Shown: one piece after another, positions 7,565 through 14,734 of the stretch | Layout: every line of letters starts with the position of its first letter | How positions within the stretch are numbered: the stretch's first letter is position 1 | From: Zongyangia gallinarum | GTDB taxonomy: Bacteria > Bacillota > Clostridia > Oscillospirales > Ruminococcaceae | Assembly (NCBI GenBank): GCA_904419315.1 | Contig: CAJFQY010000027.1 | Span: forward strand, 1 to 26,158 | Length of the DNA: 26,158 nucleotides | Direction of reading: 5' to 3' | Notes under the pieces: generated by a model | What the model was told of the DNA's origin: nothing | The model's input: only the letters and a program-made list of their open reading frames with translations | The model's database searches: none | Made by a program: the position numbers and the translations under genes

Positions 7565-7567
7565 CGT

Positions 7568-7882
7568 CTATTCCGAAACCATATTCAGAATTGCATTTTT
7601 GCTTTTCACCCCCACAGAGGTGGATACAACCTTTCCCTTTTTCATCACCACCAGGGTGGGGATGCTCATAACCTGAAAGCGCTGTGCAAGCTCCGGCTGT
7701 TCATCCACATTTACCTTGGCCACCTTGACCCTGCCTTCTACTTCTTCGGCCACCTCATCTACAATGGGGGAAACCATGCGGCAAGGACCGCACCAGGGGG
7801 CCCAGAAGTCGATGAGCACGGTTTCAGGGGCGCTTACTGCCTCTCTTTCAAAATTTTCTTTGGTTAAAGTATGTACTGCCAT
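7568..7882 (-). CDS. trxA: Thioredoxin
   Basis: A 104-residue thioredoxin, the cytoplasmic disulfide reductant supplied by thioredoxin reductase. The active site WCGPC is at residues 30-34 and the cis-proline loop reads SIPTL. Length and fold markers (VLIDFWAPWCGPC, VAKVNVDEQPELAQRF) are standard. The ATG at 7882 follows AAGGAGG by about nine bases. It stands between aroF and the Crp/Fnr gene on the same strand, with more than 100 bp to aroF. A TATAAT lies near 7940 on the minus strand, but no convincing -35 was found. Confidence 0.95.
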   Translation of the reverse strand: MAVHTLTKENFEREAVSAPETVLIDFWAPWCGPCRMVSPIVDEVAEEVEGRVKVAKVNVDEQPELAQRFQVMSIPTLVVMKKGKVVSTSVGVKSKNAILNMVSE

Positions 7883-7986
7883 TATAAAAAGCCTCCTTAT
7901 TTTATTTGTATATGGGGTGCTGTTGTTCTTATGGCCTTATTATATACAACGGCAGTATTTTATTCTGTAACTTGATCACATTTTCT

Positions 7987-9000
7987 TTATTCCATAGTTT
8001 TCCCGAAGAAAACCGCCGTCTTTTTGATTTTGTCCATGATTTGGCTAAACTGCTCAGGGCGCAGGGATTGGGCCCCATCAGAAAGGGCCTTTTCCGGACA
8101 GTTGTGGACCTCGATGATAAGGCCATCAGCTCCCGCCGCAATAGCCGCCATAGAAAGGGGCTCCACCATCCAGACAATACCGGAGGCATGGCTGGGATCC
8201 ACCACCACCGGGAGATGGGATTTTTTCTTGAGCATGGGAATCGCGGAAATATCCAGGGTGTTGCGGGTGGAGGTTTCAAAGGTACGGATGCCACGCTCGC
8301 AGAGGATTACCTTTTCATTGCCGCCGGACATGATGTATTCAGCGCTCATGAGCAGCTCCTCCAGGGTGTTCGCCAAACCCCGTTTGAGAAGGATGGGCTT
8401 ATCAATATGTCCCAGCTCTTTGAGCAGTTCAAAGTTCTGCATATTCCGGGCCCCCACCTGAATTACATCGACATCCTCAAACAAAGGCAGATGGCCAATG
8501 TTCATGATCTCGGTGACAATGGGCATCCCTGTGCGCTCCCTTGCCTCCTTGAGCAGCTCGATTCCCTGGGCTCCGAGCCCCTGAAAGGCATAGGGGGAGG
8601 TGCGTGGTTTGAAAGCACCGCCTCTGAGGATTCCAGCGCCCGCGTCTTTGACCTGGTCGGCGATGGTCATCAGCTGTTCCCTGCTTTCCACCGAACAGGG
8701 GCCTGCCGCCACCTGAAAATGTCCTCCGCCAATTTTCTTTCCCCGGATGTCAATGACAGTATCCTGGGGGTGGAATTTCCGGTTGGCGCTTTTGTATGGC
8801 TCCTGGATGCGTTTGACCTGGGCTACCACGTCCAGGGCCTGAATCTTCTCGATATCCACCTTGCTGGTATCTCCAACAATACCAAGCAGGGTGGTGTTCA
8901 CGCCCTGAGACTGGTGGATACTCAGGCCCTGGGCCTCCATATCCTGGATGAGCTGCTGTACTTTTTGAGGGGCCGCCTTTTCTTTGAGGATGATAATCAT
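7987..9000 (-). CDS. aroF: 3-deoxy-7-phosphoheptulonate (DAHP) synthase
   Basis: DAHP synthase condenses phosphoenolpyruvate and erythrose 4-phosphate, the first step of the shikimate pathway to Phe, Tyr and Trp. The 337-residue product has an N-terminal ferredoxin-like regulatory domain (about 1-70) and a TIM barrel with the metal-binding AAGPCSVES, the GGAFKPRTSPYAFQG loop, and the VDPSHASG and EVHNCPEKALSDG segments; this is the type I-beta enzyme (TIGR01361-like) without a fused chorismate mutase. The ATG at 9000 follows AAAGGA. It is preceded on the same strand by an aromatic-rich leader peptide gene and an intrinsic terminator, so expression is probably attenuated by aromatic amino acid supply. 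Confidence 0.95.
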   Translation of the reverse strand: MIIILKEKAAPQKVQQLIQDMEAQGLSIHQSQGVNTTLLGIVGDTSKVDIEKIQALDVVAQVKRIQEPYKSANRKFHPQDTVIDIRGKKIGGGHFQVAAGPCSVESREQLMTIADQVKDAGAGILRGGAFKPRTSPYAFQGLGAQGIELLKEARERTGMPIVTEIMNIGHLPLFEDVDVIQVGARNMQNFELLKELGHIDKPILLKRGLANTLEELLMSAEYIMSGGNEKVILCERGIRTFETSTRNTLDISAIPMLKKKSHLPVVVDPSHASGIVWMVEPLSMAAIAAGADGLIIEVHNCPEKALSDGAQSLRPEQFSQIMDKIKKTAVFFGKTME

Positions 9001-9060
9001 AACAAATGTCCTTTCTGCCGTATCTTGGGCTGTAGTTATTTCTAACTCTGGGAAAATAAC

Positions 9061-9099
9061 AAAAAGCCGGTACTTTCTGCGAAAGTACCGGCTTTTTTA
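9061..9099 (-). terminator. Attenuator-type terminator upstream of aroF
   Basis: A perfect stem (AAGCCGGTACTTTC with GAAAGTACCGGCTT around a 3-nt loop) is followed on the minus strand by TTTTTGTTATTTT. It lies between the aromatic leader peptide and aroF. A smaller hairpin (TATCGGG/CCCGATA) sits directly before it. CTGCGAA in the peptide's coding region (9145-9151) is complementary to the terminator apex (9077-9083), a possible though short antiterminator pairing. Confidence 0.85.
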
Positions 9100-9114
9100 T
9101 CGGGTGTCCCGATA

Positions 9115-9231
9115 TTACCTCTGTTTGAGGAGGAACTGGTTATCTTCGCAGCACAACAAACCCGCGCCATAAAAATAGCTCAGGTAATACCAATAGGTAT
9201 ATGCGCTTGCGCTGCAAAGGGTCTGTCTCAT
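9115..9231 (-). CDS. Aromatic-rich leader peptide of aroF
   Basis: A 38-residue ORF read from the minus strand: ATG at 9231, AGGAGG in the correct place upstream, TAA at 9115-9117. Residues 11-21 are YTYWYYLSYFY: six Tyr, one Trp and one Phe in eleven positions, far above normal use. It has its own consensus promoter and is followed within about 20 bases by hairpins and a strong terminator, then aroF. This is the layout of ribosome-mediated attenuation: scarcity of charged tRNA-Tyr (or Phe/Trp) would stall the ribosome and favour an antiterminator. The function is inferred from architecture. No T-box consensus was seen, so this is not a T-box leader. Confidence 0.8.
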   Translation of the reverse strand: MRQTLCSASAYTYWYYLSYFYGAGLLCCEDNQFLLKQR

Positions 9232-9259
9232 GGATGTTCCTCCTCTTTTATTTGCTTTT

Positions 9260-9288
9260 ATAGTATACCACTTTAAAGCGTTTGTCAA
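9260..9288 (-). promoter_or_regulatory. Promoter of the aroF leader transcript
   Basis: On the minus strand TTGACA (9283-9288) is followed after 17 bp by TACTAT (9260-9265). An overlapping TATACT preceded by TGG could act as an extended -10. The start lies about 20 bases before the leader-peptide ribosome site. Confidence 0.75.
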
Positions 9289-9361
9289 GTTCCAGCTTCA
9301 AATTATTGAATTCACTTGTTATTTTGTCCCATCCTTTTTATAATGGGACTAGAAAGCCGTG

Positions 9362-9985
9362 TTATTTTGCCCCGCCAAACGCCTTACGTAGGGGTTTTAT
9401 GATGGCTGTGACAATGATGACGGCGATGATAGCCTCCGGCACACCGTTGATACCCACTACACCCATAATCACGCTAAACAGTGTGTCAAAGGGGATCTCC
9501 TTGGCCGCGGCGTAGCTTTGGCCGAAAAACACATAGATACCTCCCATAACCAGACCTGTGTTGATGAGGGACGCCACAGCGGCGCTGACTGCCGTTCCCA
9601 CCAGCTGGTGCTTTCCCTTTCCCGCAATGGCACGGTAAAGGTATCCCGCCACCACGCCGATAAGGATACGGGGCACAAAACAAATGACCAGGCTCCAGAA
9701 ATTGCCGTTCATGTCTCCGAGGCTAAAAAACGGGGTGAAGACAAAGGATGTAGGTGTTGGGGAAAAGGTGTTGGTGAGCAGGCTGCACAGTCCGAAGACA
9801 CCGCCTAAAATACCGCCCTGCATGGGACCCATTAAAATTGCCCCGATAATTACCGGGATGTGCATGGTGGTTGCCCTGGTAAAGCCCAAGGGAACAAAGC
9901 CCAAGGGGGTCAGCGCCAGCACCACTTCCAGCGCTATGAGCAGGGAAAGCTGCACCATTTTTCTCGTTCTTTCATTGGCTTGCAT
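9362..9985 (-). CDS. panT: ECF transporter S component, probably pantothenate-specific PanT
   Basis: A 207-residue membrane protein with about six hydrophobic segments (for example LSLLIALEVVLALTPLGFVPLG, HIPVIIGAILMGPMQGGILGGVFGL, and the C-terminal AIIAVIIVTAIIKPL). This is the pattern of ECF S components, which bind a vitamin and dock on a shared energising module encoded elsewhere. The start at 9985 gives seven bases from AAGGAGG; an ATG two codons earlier would be too close. It lies 60 bp after coaX on the same strand, and the pairing of an S component with a pantothenate kinase gene points to pantothenate. Substrate is inferred from context only. Confidence 0.78.
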   Translation of the reverse strand: MQANERTRKMVQLSLLIALEVVLALTPLGFVPLGFTRATTMHIPVIIGAILMGPMQGGILGGVFGLCSLLTNTFSPTPTSFVFTPFFSLGDMNGNFWSLVICFVPRILIGVVAGYLYRAIAGKGKHQLVGTAVSAAVASLINTGLVMGGIYVFFGQSYAAAKEIPFDTLFSVIMGVVGINGVPEAIIAVIIVTAIIKPLRKAFGGAK

Positions 9986-10045
9986 CGCCATTCCTCCTTG
10001 CTGCCGCTCCGCCTTGTCACGGATACGGCGCTATGTTTGGGGAAC

Positions 10046-10828
10046 TTAGCCCCTGACAGAATGGGGGGCGTTTTTACAGTAAATGTGGTATAATCCATCC
10101 AGAGCCAGATGCTCGTCCAGGGTGATCTTCGCCCGGCAATAGGGCACGATGGCTCTGGATAGGGCGCCGGTAGCCACCAGGGCGGTTTCTTCTCCCAGCT
10201 GCTCACAGAACCTAGCGGCCATCCCATCTACCATGCTGGCATAACCATAGATAAGGCCGGAGCGCATGGCGTCCATGGTGCCGGTGGCAATCAGTTCCCC
10301 CGGCTCCCCCATGGCAGCTGCCGGAAGGAGGGCCGCTCGTTGGGAAAGAGCTTCCAGGGAGATTTCCGCCCCCGGGAAGATGGCCTTTCCGATGAGGGCT
10401 CCATGGGCATCGATGGCTGAAAAGGTGGTGGCTGTCCCCATGTCGATGACCACGCAGGGTGCCGGATACTTCCGGACGGCCGCCGCGCAGGTGCAGACAA
10501 TATCGCTGCCAAACATGGACGGGTCTTGGGACTTGATAGAAAGCCCCGTTTTCAGCCCTGGGGAAACCAGATACACCTTCCCCTTACAAAGGCGGGAGAG
10601 GGCACCCCGGAGCACTTCTGTAAGCTTTGGCACCACCGATGATAAAATCCCGCCTTCCCACTTCCTTCCGGTCGGACCGTAACCCCCCAGCAATTGGCCG
10701 ATGGCCGCTGTATACTGCTCCTCTGTCAGATGTGTGTCTGCGGCCAGGGACAGGGCAAACTGCCGGATTCCCTTCTCGTATCCGCCGATGGAAATCACAG
10801 TGTTTTCCGCGCAAAGTGCGAGTATCAT
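10046..10828 (-). CDS. coaX: Type III pantothenate kinase-like protein (CoaX) with an altered phosphate motif
   Basis: CoaX phosphorylates pantothenate, the first step of coenzyme A synthesis. The product from ATG 10828 is 260 residues, the family length; the start follows GGGAGG and lies downstream of the predicted promoter. The second phosphate motif is intact (VVIDMGTATTF, Asp129), as is Asp109 in GSDIV. However the first motif, normally DxGNT at residues 6-10, reads CAENT, and the usual Arg after the GAD aspartate is Ile110. The protein may be a divergent kinase, an impaired one, or a CoaX-fold protein with another role. The panT-like gene downstream supports pantothenate use. Confidence 0.82.
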   Translation of the reverse strand: MILALCAENTVISIGGYEKGIRQFALSLAADTHLTEEQYTAAIGQLLGGYGPTGRKWEGGILSSVVPKLTEVLRGALSRLCKGKVYLVSPGLKTGLSIKSQDPSMFGSDIVCTCAAAVRKYPAPCVVIDMGTATTFSAIDAHGALIGKAIFPGAEISLEALSQRAALLPAAAMGEPGELIATGTMDAMRSGLIYGYASMVDGMAARFCEQLGEETALVATGALSRAIVPYCRAKITLDEHLALDGLYHIYCKNAPHSVRG

Positions 10829-10861
10829 CGGGCTGCCTCCCTTCTTTCTTCTGTCAAGCCC

Positions 10862-10890
10862 AGTATAACCTGTTTTCTTCCCTGTGGCAA
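10862..10890 (-). promoter_or_regulatory. Promoter of coaX-panT
   Basis: On the minus strand TTGCCA (10885-10890), 17 bp, then TATACT (10862-10867). It fixes the coaX start downstream at 10828. On the plus strand a TATAAT at 10957-10962 probably serves the divergent HD gene, but its -35 is poor. Confidence 0.65.
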
Positions 10891-10989
10891 CTGGTTTTCC
10901 GCCCAAAAAAGTGGAAGAAACACGCAATATCTTGTTTTATTTTGCTTTCTATCGTGTATAATAAAAATGAACCGCTACCAGGAGGATTT

Positions 10990-11655
10990 ATGAAACAGAT
11001 TACCTTCCAAGACATCAAAAACAATGAAGAAATCAAAACCTACATCGCTAAAGCAGACGAGGTACTCTCTCAACTCGGCTACACCGAGCACAGCTTTGCT
11101 CATGTAACCCGCTGTGCCGTTTATGCCAGGGATATCCTTCTGGCTCTGGGTTACGAAAAACGCATGGCAGAGCTTGCAGAAATCGCCGGCTATATGCACG
11201 ACATTGGGAATCTCATCAATCGGGTGGATCATGCCCAGAGCGGCGCCGTTATGGCCTTCCGGATCCTGGATCACATGGAGATGCCCCCGGAAGAAATCGC
11301 CACCATCATCACCGCCATCGGCAACCATGACGAGGGAACGGCGGTTCCGGTGAACGCCGTTGCCGCGGCGTTGATCCTGGCCGACAAGACCGATGTGCGC
11401 CGCTCCCGGGTCCGCAACCGGGATATGCTGACCTTTGATATCCACGACAGGGTCAACTACGCGGTAGAGGATTCCAGCTTTACCATTGACGGCGCCCAAA
11501 AGACTGTCAGCCTGGATATTAGCATTGACACCTCTATCTGCGCAGTGATGGACTATTTTGAGATTTTCCTGAACCGGATGCTTTTATGCAAAAAGGCGGC
11601 GGAATTTCTGAAGGTAACCTTTGAGCTTTCCATCAACGGCGTGCGGCTGCTCTGA
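10990..11655 (+). CDS. HD-domain phosphohydrolase-like protein
   Basis: A 221-residue protein with the metal-binding HD fold: His34/His38 (HSFAHVTRC), His70-Asp71 (GYMHDIGNL), His113-Asp114 (IGNHDEG) and Asp132 (LILADKTDVRR). Members of this superfamily hydrolyse nucleotides or phosphate esters; the substrate here is unknown. The last 70 residues form a beta-rich tail without a known motif. The ATG at 10990 follows AGGAGG closely and well; the ORF is open further upstream but that part overlaps the coaX promoter. It precedes an unrecognised surface protein by 54 bp with a GC-rich hairpin between them (GCGGGG/CCCCGC, 11670-11684) that lacks a plus-strand U-tract, so both may share a transcript. 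Confidence 0.8.
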   Translation: MKQITFQDIKNNEEIKTYIAKADEVLSQLGYTEHSFAHVTRCAVYARDILLALGYEKRMAELAEIAGYMHDIGNLINRVDHAQSGAVMAFRILDHMEMPPEEIATIITAIGNHDEGTAVPVNAVAAALILADKTDVRRSRVRNRDMLTFDIHDRVNYAVEDSSFTIDGAQKTVSLDISIDTSICAVMDYFEIFLNRMLLCKKAAEFLKVTFELSINGVRLL

Positions 11656-11709
11656 CCGAAGTAAAAAGAGCGGGGATCCCCCGCGCAGGACAACATGGAT
11701 GGATGACAG

Positions 11710-12897
11710 ATGAAGAAAAGATTGGGAACACTCGCCGCCGCGGCGTTGCTCGCCCTGGCGACGAGTATTTTTGCAGCGGCATCTTCGACATTTTTCGACG
11801 ATTGTGTAAGCGCCGAAAACACAGAATTTATCACCTACCAAAATTGGAGCATTACAAATCCCGACTTTGGGGAGGAAGTTGGATGGCCTGATGCGCCGGA
11901 CAAAACTGTGCTCACTGCCGATTTTACCGGTGGCGCGCCCAGCGCAGTCTATCACATTTCCGGCGTGGACCGGCTGACCGTCTCTTTTTATACCCCTACC
12001 TGTCCGCTGGCTGTAAAGAATGAAGGCGGCAATTATGTGCTGGCCTCCTCCGCCTCCGACGAGGAGGGACATATCGACTTGGACGGTACCCTCCCCGTTT
12101 CCTACAGCCCTGTGGATGGAAACCTCTACCTCAACACGCCGGATCAGGGGTATCTGCTCTATATGGCGGTGGATGGAACCGGGGTGTTTTGTCCTCTGCC
12201 CGATGAGGACGCCTTTCTCTCCCAGATCAAAGACACCTTAACCAACAGCTTTCTGGAGGTTTTAGTCTCTGATGACGACGAGAGTTATCATCCCATCGAT
12301 TACGACTTTACCTCCTGCCAGATGTCCTTAAACGCTGAATCTGCCCTGACCTATTACTACTGCACCCTTTATCTGCCCATCCCCACCGGTACCCGGTACA
12401 TCGGGCTGCAGATGAACTACGCCGAGGAAATTCCTACCGGTGACGGCGGCAGCATTGCCAACCGGCACAGGAACCGGCTGCGGCTGGCCCGGGTAGATTT
12501 CGAAGGGGAATACCTCAACTGGGGCGATCCTCTCCCTGAAGAGGAAGAGAGAAAGGATCCCATCTATAATGTGGAAGGCATTTATCTGACCAATCAGTCC
12601 TCCGCCTCCAGCCGGACCACCTCCGGCGACAGGGTGACCCAGTATTTCACCATCACCAACAATTACTATAATGGCAGCGGCTCCCAAAGCTCTTCCTCCC
12701 AGGTCCTGACCAGCGGCAGCGGTGAAAACCAGATGAAGCTCATCCTCTCCGACGAGGCGGCACTGCCTGCGGCCCAGGCGGAGGGCGAACAAAAGTCCAA
12801 CAACTTCCTGTTCATCCTGTGCAGCATCATCTATCTCGTCCTTGCCTCGGTGGCCGTGGTGGTGCTGATTTTCAAATACCGCTCCTCTGCGTCATAA
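11710..12897 (+). CDS. Unrecognised exported protein with C-terminal membrane anchor
   Basis: I do not recognise this 395-residue protein. Residues 1-36 look like a signal peptide (KKR, then a long Ala/Leu core ending near AAASS or VSAEN). The middle (about 40-290) is a polar, Tyr/Asp-rich, probably beta-sheet ectodomain with a few cysteines. A Ser/Asn/Gly-rich linker follows (NNYYNGSGSQSSSSQ). Near residue 365 a single hydrophobic helix (FLFILCSIIYLVLASVAVVVLIF) ends in a short basic tail KYRSSAS. This is the topology of a type I surface protein, with no LPxTG sorting motif. The ribosome site (GGATGACAG) is weak, so translation may depend on the upstream HD gene. Confidence 0.7.
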   Translation: MKKRLGTLAAAALLALATSIFAAASSTFFDDCVSAENTEFITYQNWSITNPDFGEEVGWPDAPDKTVLTADFTGGAPSAVYHISGVDRLTVSFYTPTCPLAVKNEGGNYVLASSASDEEGHIDLDGTLPVSYSPVDGNLYLNTPDQGYLLYMAVDGTGVFCPLPDEDAFLSQIKDTLTNSFLEVLVSDDDESYHPIDYDFTSCQMSLNAESALTYYYCTLYLPIPTGTRYIGLQMNYAEEIPTGDGGSIANRHRNRLRLARVDFEGEYLNWGDPLPEEEERKDPIYNVEGIYLTNQSSASSRTTSGDRVTQYFTITNNYYNGSGSQSSSSQVLTSGSGENQMKLILSDEAALPAAQAEGEQKSNNFLFILCSIIYLVLASVAVVVLIFKYRSSAS

Positions 12898-13083
12898 CAC
12901 ATTCGATAACTATGAGGGCGCAAGTCTTCTCCGTTATCAAATCACTTCCTATACATATTAAACTATTATATATGGGGTGAGACTAGCAAGAAAATCGAAG
13001 AGATGATCTGGCAAATCGGATGAAATGTTGCGTATTATCGTAAATTGGAGGGGTTCATGGGGAAAATCAGCTAAAGGGTTCCC
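12898..13083. other. Intergenic stretch without a recognised gene
   Basis: AT-rich sequence after the exported-protein gene. No terminator, RNA family or convincing ORF was seen here; short reading frames such as the one at about 13057 stop after a few codons. Confidence 0.6.
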
Positions 13084-13224
13084 ATGGACAGGATCTATTT
13101 AATCCATATCGAAGCTTATGACATGGGGATAAAATTTTCTCTGCACACCCTGCCGGCCATTGCCAAAGCTTTGGAACATGGCCCAAACGTTTATTGGAAT
13201 TTCATTAAAAAAGCCACCGCTTAA
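13084..13224 (+). CDS. Possible 46-residue small protein
   Basis: An ATG at 13084 opens a 46-residue frame beginning MDRIYLIHIEAYDMGIKFSL and ending WNFIKKATA, with an AAAGGG a few bases upstream. Codon choice resembles that of neighbouring genes and the length is more than chance would easily give in this GC range, but the frame runs into the terminator hairpin at 13206 and no family is recognised. It may be a small gene, a remnant of a longer one, or noise. Confidence 0.25.
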   Translation: MDRIYLIHIEAYDMGIKFSLHTLPAIAKALEHGPNVYWNFIKKATA

Positions 13225-13238
13225 GCGGCGGCTTTTTT
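13206..13238. terminator. Bidirectional terminator
   Basis: AAAAAAGCC-A-CCGC, loop TTAA, GCGG-C-GGCTTTTTT: a stem with one mismatch and runs of A before and T after. It can end transcripts from both sides; the last codons of the minus-strand SnoaL-like gene overlap its T-run. Confidence 0.85.
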
Positions 13239-13653
13239 ATGTCCACATATCCTCATTTTGCAGCTGGGCCTTTTCTCCCGTTTCATAGGGGTCGTAGTGG
13301 GGGAGTTTACAGCCAAATTCCTTCAACGCCCCGATCTTCCCGTCCTTCTCCCATCGGATCAGGGAAACTCCGTCAAAATTCTCAGCCCGTCCATCCTCCA
13401 TCTGGTCCTGAAAGTACCATTCCACCACCGTCTGATCCCCTTGGTGGAAAAACTGCCGGATCTCCCAGGTTACAACCTTGCCCCGGGTATTCCACTCGGA
13501 AAACCAGTGCTCCACCGCCCGCACACCATGGTAGATAGGGCCCCAGCTCTCCACATAGACGCAGTCCTCTGCGAAGATTTCCCGGATTCCCTGATCTTTT
13601 CCCTCCAGCCACATGGCAAACCAGCGCCGGATGATCTCTTCCCGTCCTTCCAT
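13237..13653 (-). CDS. SnoaL-like / NTF2-fold protein
   Basis: A 138-residue protein of the nuclear-transport-factor-2-like fold: an N-terminal helix (REEIIRRWFAMWLEGKD), then FAEDCVYVESWGPIYHG, which is the typical cone-fold start, and a beta-sheet with TVVEWYFQDQ and NFDGVSLIRWEKDGKI. Such proteins are small isomerases, hydrolases or binding proteins, and sequence alone does not fix the substrate. The ATG at 13653 follows AGGGGA; the frame extends further upstream but without a ribosome site. It begins 28 bp after rsmA on the same strand and is probably the second gene of that transcript. Confidence 0.75.
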   Translation of the reverse strand: MEGREEIIRRWFAMWLEGKDQGIREIFAEDCVYVESWGPIYHGVRAVEHWFSEWNTRGKVVTWEIRQFFHQGDQTVVEWYFQDQMEDGRAENFDGVSLIRWEKDGKIGALKEFGCKLPHYDPYETGEKAQLQNEDMWT

Positions 13654-13681
13654 CTGTTTTCCCCTTCGCCTGAATAAAGTA

Positions 13682-14557
13682 TTATCGTTCCTTTTCGGAA
13701 AGTTCAGCCCGCAGACAGTCCGCCAGCCGGCCAAACTCCTCCAGCGTCAGCTTTTCCGCCCGGGCCTGGGGGCTGACTTTGGCTTCTTCCAAGGCCTGGG
13801 CCGCTTTCTCCTTGGATATCCCCAGCCCCGAAGCCAAGCAGTTGCAGATGGTTTTTCTCCGCTGGGAAAACCCGGCCCGGATGACCCGGAACAGAACATC
13901 CTCACTCTTCACCTGGATGGGAGGCTCCTTCCGCACATCCAGCCGGATGACAGCGGAGTCCACTTCCGGGGCGGGCATAAAGCTGCCTCGGGAGACAGAA
14001 AACAGCTGCTTCGGCTCACTGTAATAGGACACCGCCAGGCTCAGCGCCCCACATTCCCGGCTGCCGGGTTTGGCGCAGATGCGCACCGCCGCCTCCTTCT
14101 GTACCATAACGGTGATCGAGGAGATGGGCAGGCGCTGCTCCAGCAGGGACATAATGATGGGGGAGGTAATGTAATAGGGGAGGTTGGCGCAGACAGCCAC
14201 CTCCATACCGGCAAATTCGTCGGCGATAAGCTTTTGAAGATCCACCTTGAGGACATCTTCATTGATGATCTTGATATTGTGATACCCGGCCAGGGTCTCA
14301 TCCAGCACCGGCATCAACCGGCTATCCAGCTCGATGCAGACCACCTTATCCGCCCGCTGTGCCAACTCTTCGGTGAGCACCCCAATGCCGGAGCCAATCT
14401 CAATGACGCCGGCGCCTGGCCTAGCTCCCCCCAGCTCGGCAATCCTAGGGCAGACAGAGGGATTGATGAGGAAGTTCTGCCCCAGGGCCTTGGAAAAGGT
14501 AAAACCATAACGGTTGAGAATGTCCTTGATGGTGCCGATATTGGAAAGCTTGCTCAT
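13682..14557 (-). CDS. rsmA: 16S rRNA dimethyladenosine transferase RsmA (KsgA)
   Basis: RsmA dimethylates two adjacent adenosines near the 3' end of 16S rRNA during small-subunit assembly; its loss gives kasugamycin resistance. From ATG 14557 the product is 291 residues, the family length. Visible motifs are KALGQNFLINP at 23-33, the SAM-binding VIEIGSGIGVLTEEL at 51-65, the acidic CIELDSR, and the catalytic NLPYY at 125-129. The C-terminal helical part has FSQRRKTICNCL, also typical. The start follows GGGGGAC; an in-frame ATG at 14602 would coincide with the predicted transcription start and is unlikely. It leads a short transcript with the SnoaL-like gene. Confidence 0.95.
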   Translation of the reverse strand: MSKLSNIGTIKDILNRYGFTFSKALGQNFLINPSVCPRIAELGGARPGAGVIEIGSGIGVLTEELAQRADKVVCIELDSRLMPVLDETLAGYHNIKIINEDVLKVDLQKLIADEFAGMEVAVCANLPYYITSPIIMSLLEQRLPISSITVMVQKEAAVRICAKPGSRECGALSLAVSYYSEPKQLFSVSRGSFMPAPEVDSAVIRLDVRKEPPIQVKSEDVLFRVIRAGFSQRRKTICNCLASGLGISKEKAAQALEEAKVSPQARAEKLTLEEFGRLADCLRAELSEKER

Positions 14558-14608
14558 AAAGTGCGGTCCCCCATAGTCGCCGGGCTGATGCCCTGATTTC
14601 ATAGAGCT

Positions 14609-14638
14609 ATTATAGCATAGTTTCGTAGATTATGACAA
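14609..14638 (-). promoter_or_regulatory. Promoter of rsmA
   Basis: On the minus strand TTGTCA (14633-14638), 18 bp, TATAAT (14609-14614), with TGC directly before the -10 as an extended element. Confidence 0.75.
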
Positions 14639-14674
14639 AACTCTCCCGGATTTCATGAAATTCTGGAAAATCCA

Positions 14675-14703
14675 TTGCAACGCCCCGGCAAATCAACTAC
14701 AAT
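14675..14703 (+). promoter_or_regulatory. Promoter of the dCMP deaminase gene
   Basis: TTGCAA (14675-14680), 17 bp, TACAAT (14698-14703). It is divergent from the rsmA promoter, and the predicted start is about 25 bases before the deaminase ATG. Confidence 0.7.
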
Positions 14704-14734
14704 AAAAGAAAAAGCCCAGGGGAGGCGCAAACCT

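Noticed and set aside
9001..9300. A T-box riboswitch upstream of aroF
   Set aside because: No T-box consensus or specifier-loop structure was seen; the translated aromatic leader explains the region better.
9300..9361. A GTCCCAT/ATGGGAC hairpin as terminator for the panT-like gene
   Set aside because: On the minus strand it is followed by AAAATAAC, not a U-tract, so it does not fit an intrinsic terminator.
13613..14596. A 327-codon plus-strand ORF opposite rsmA
   Set aside because: The minus strand has all RsmA motifs; the plus-strand product is unrecognisable.
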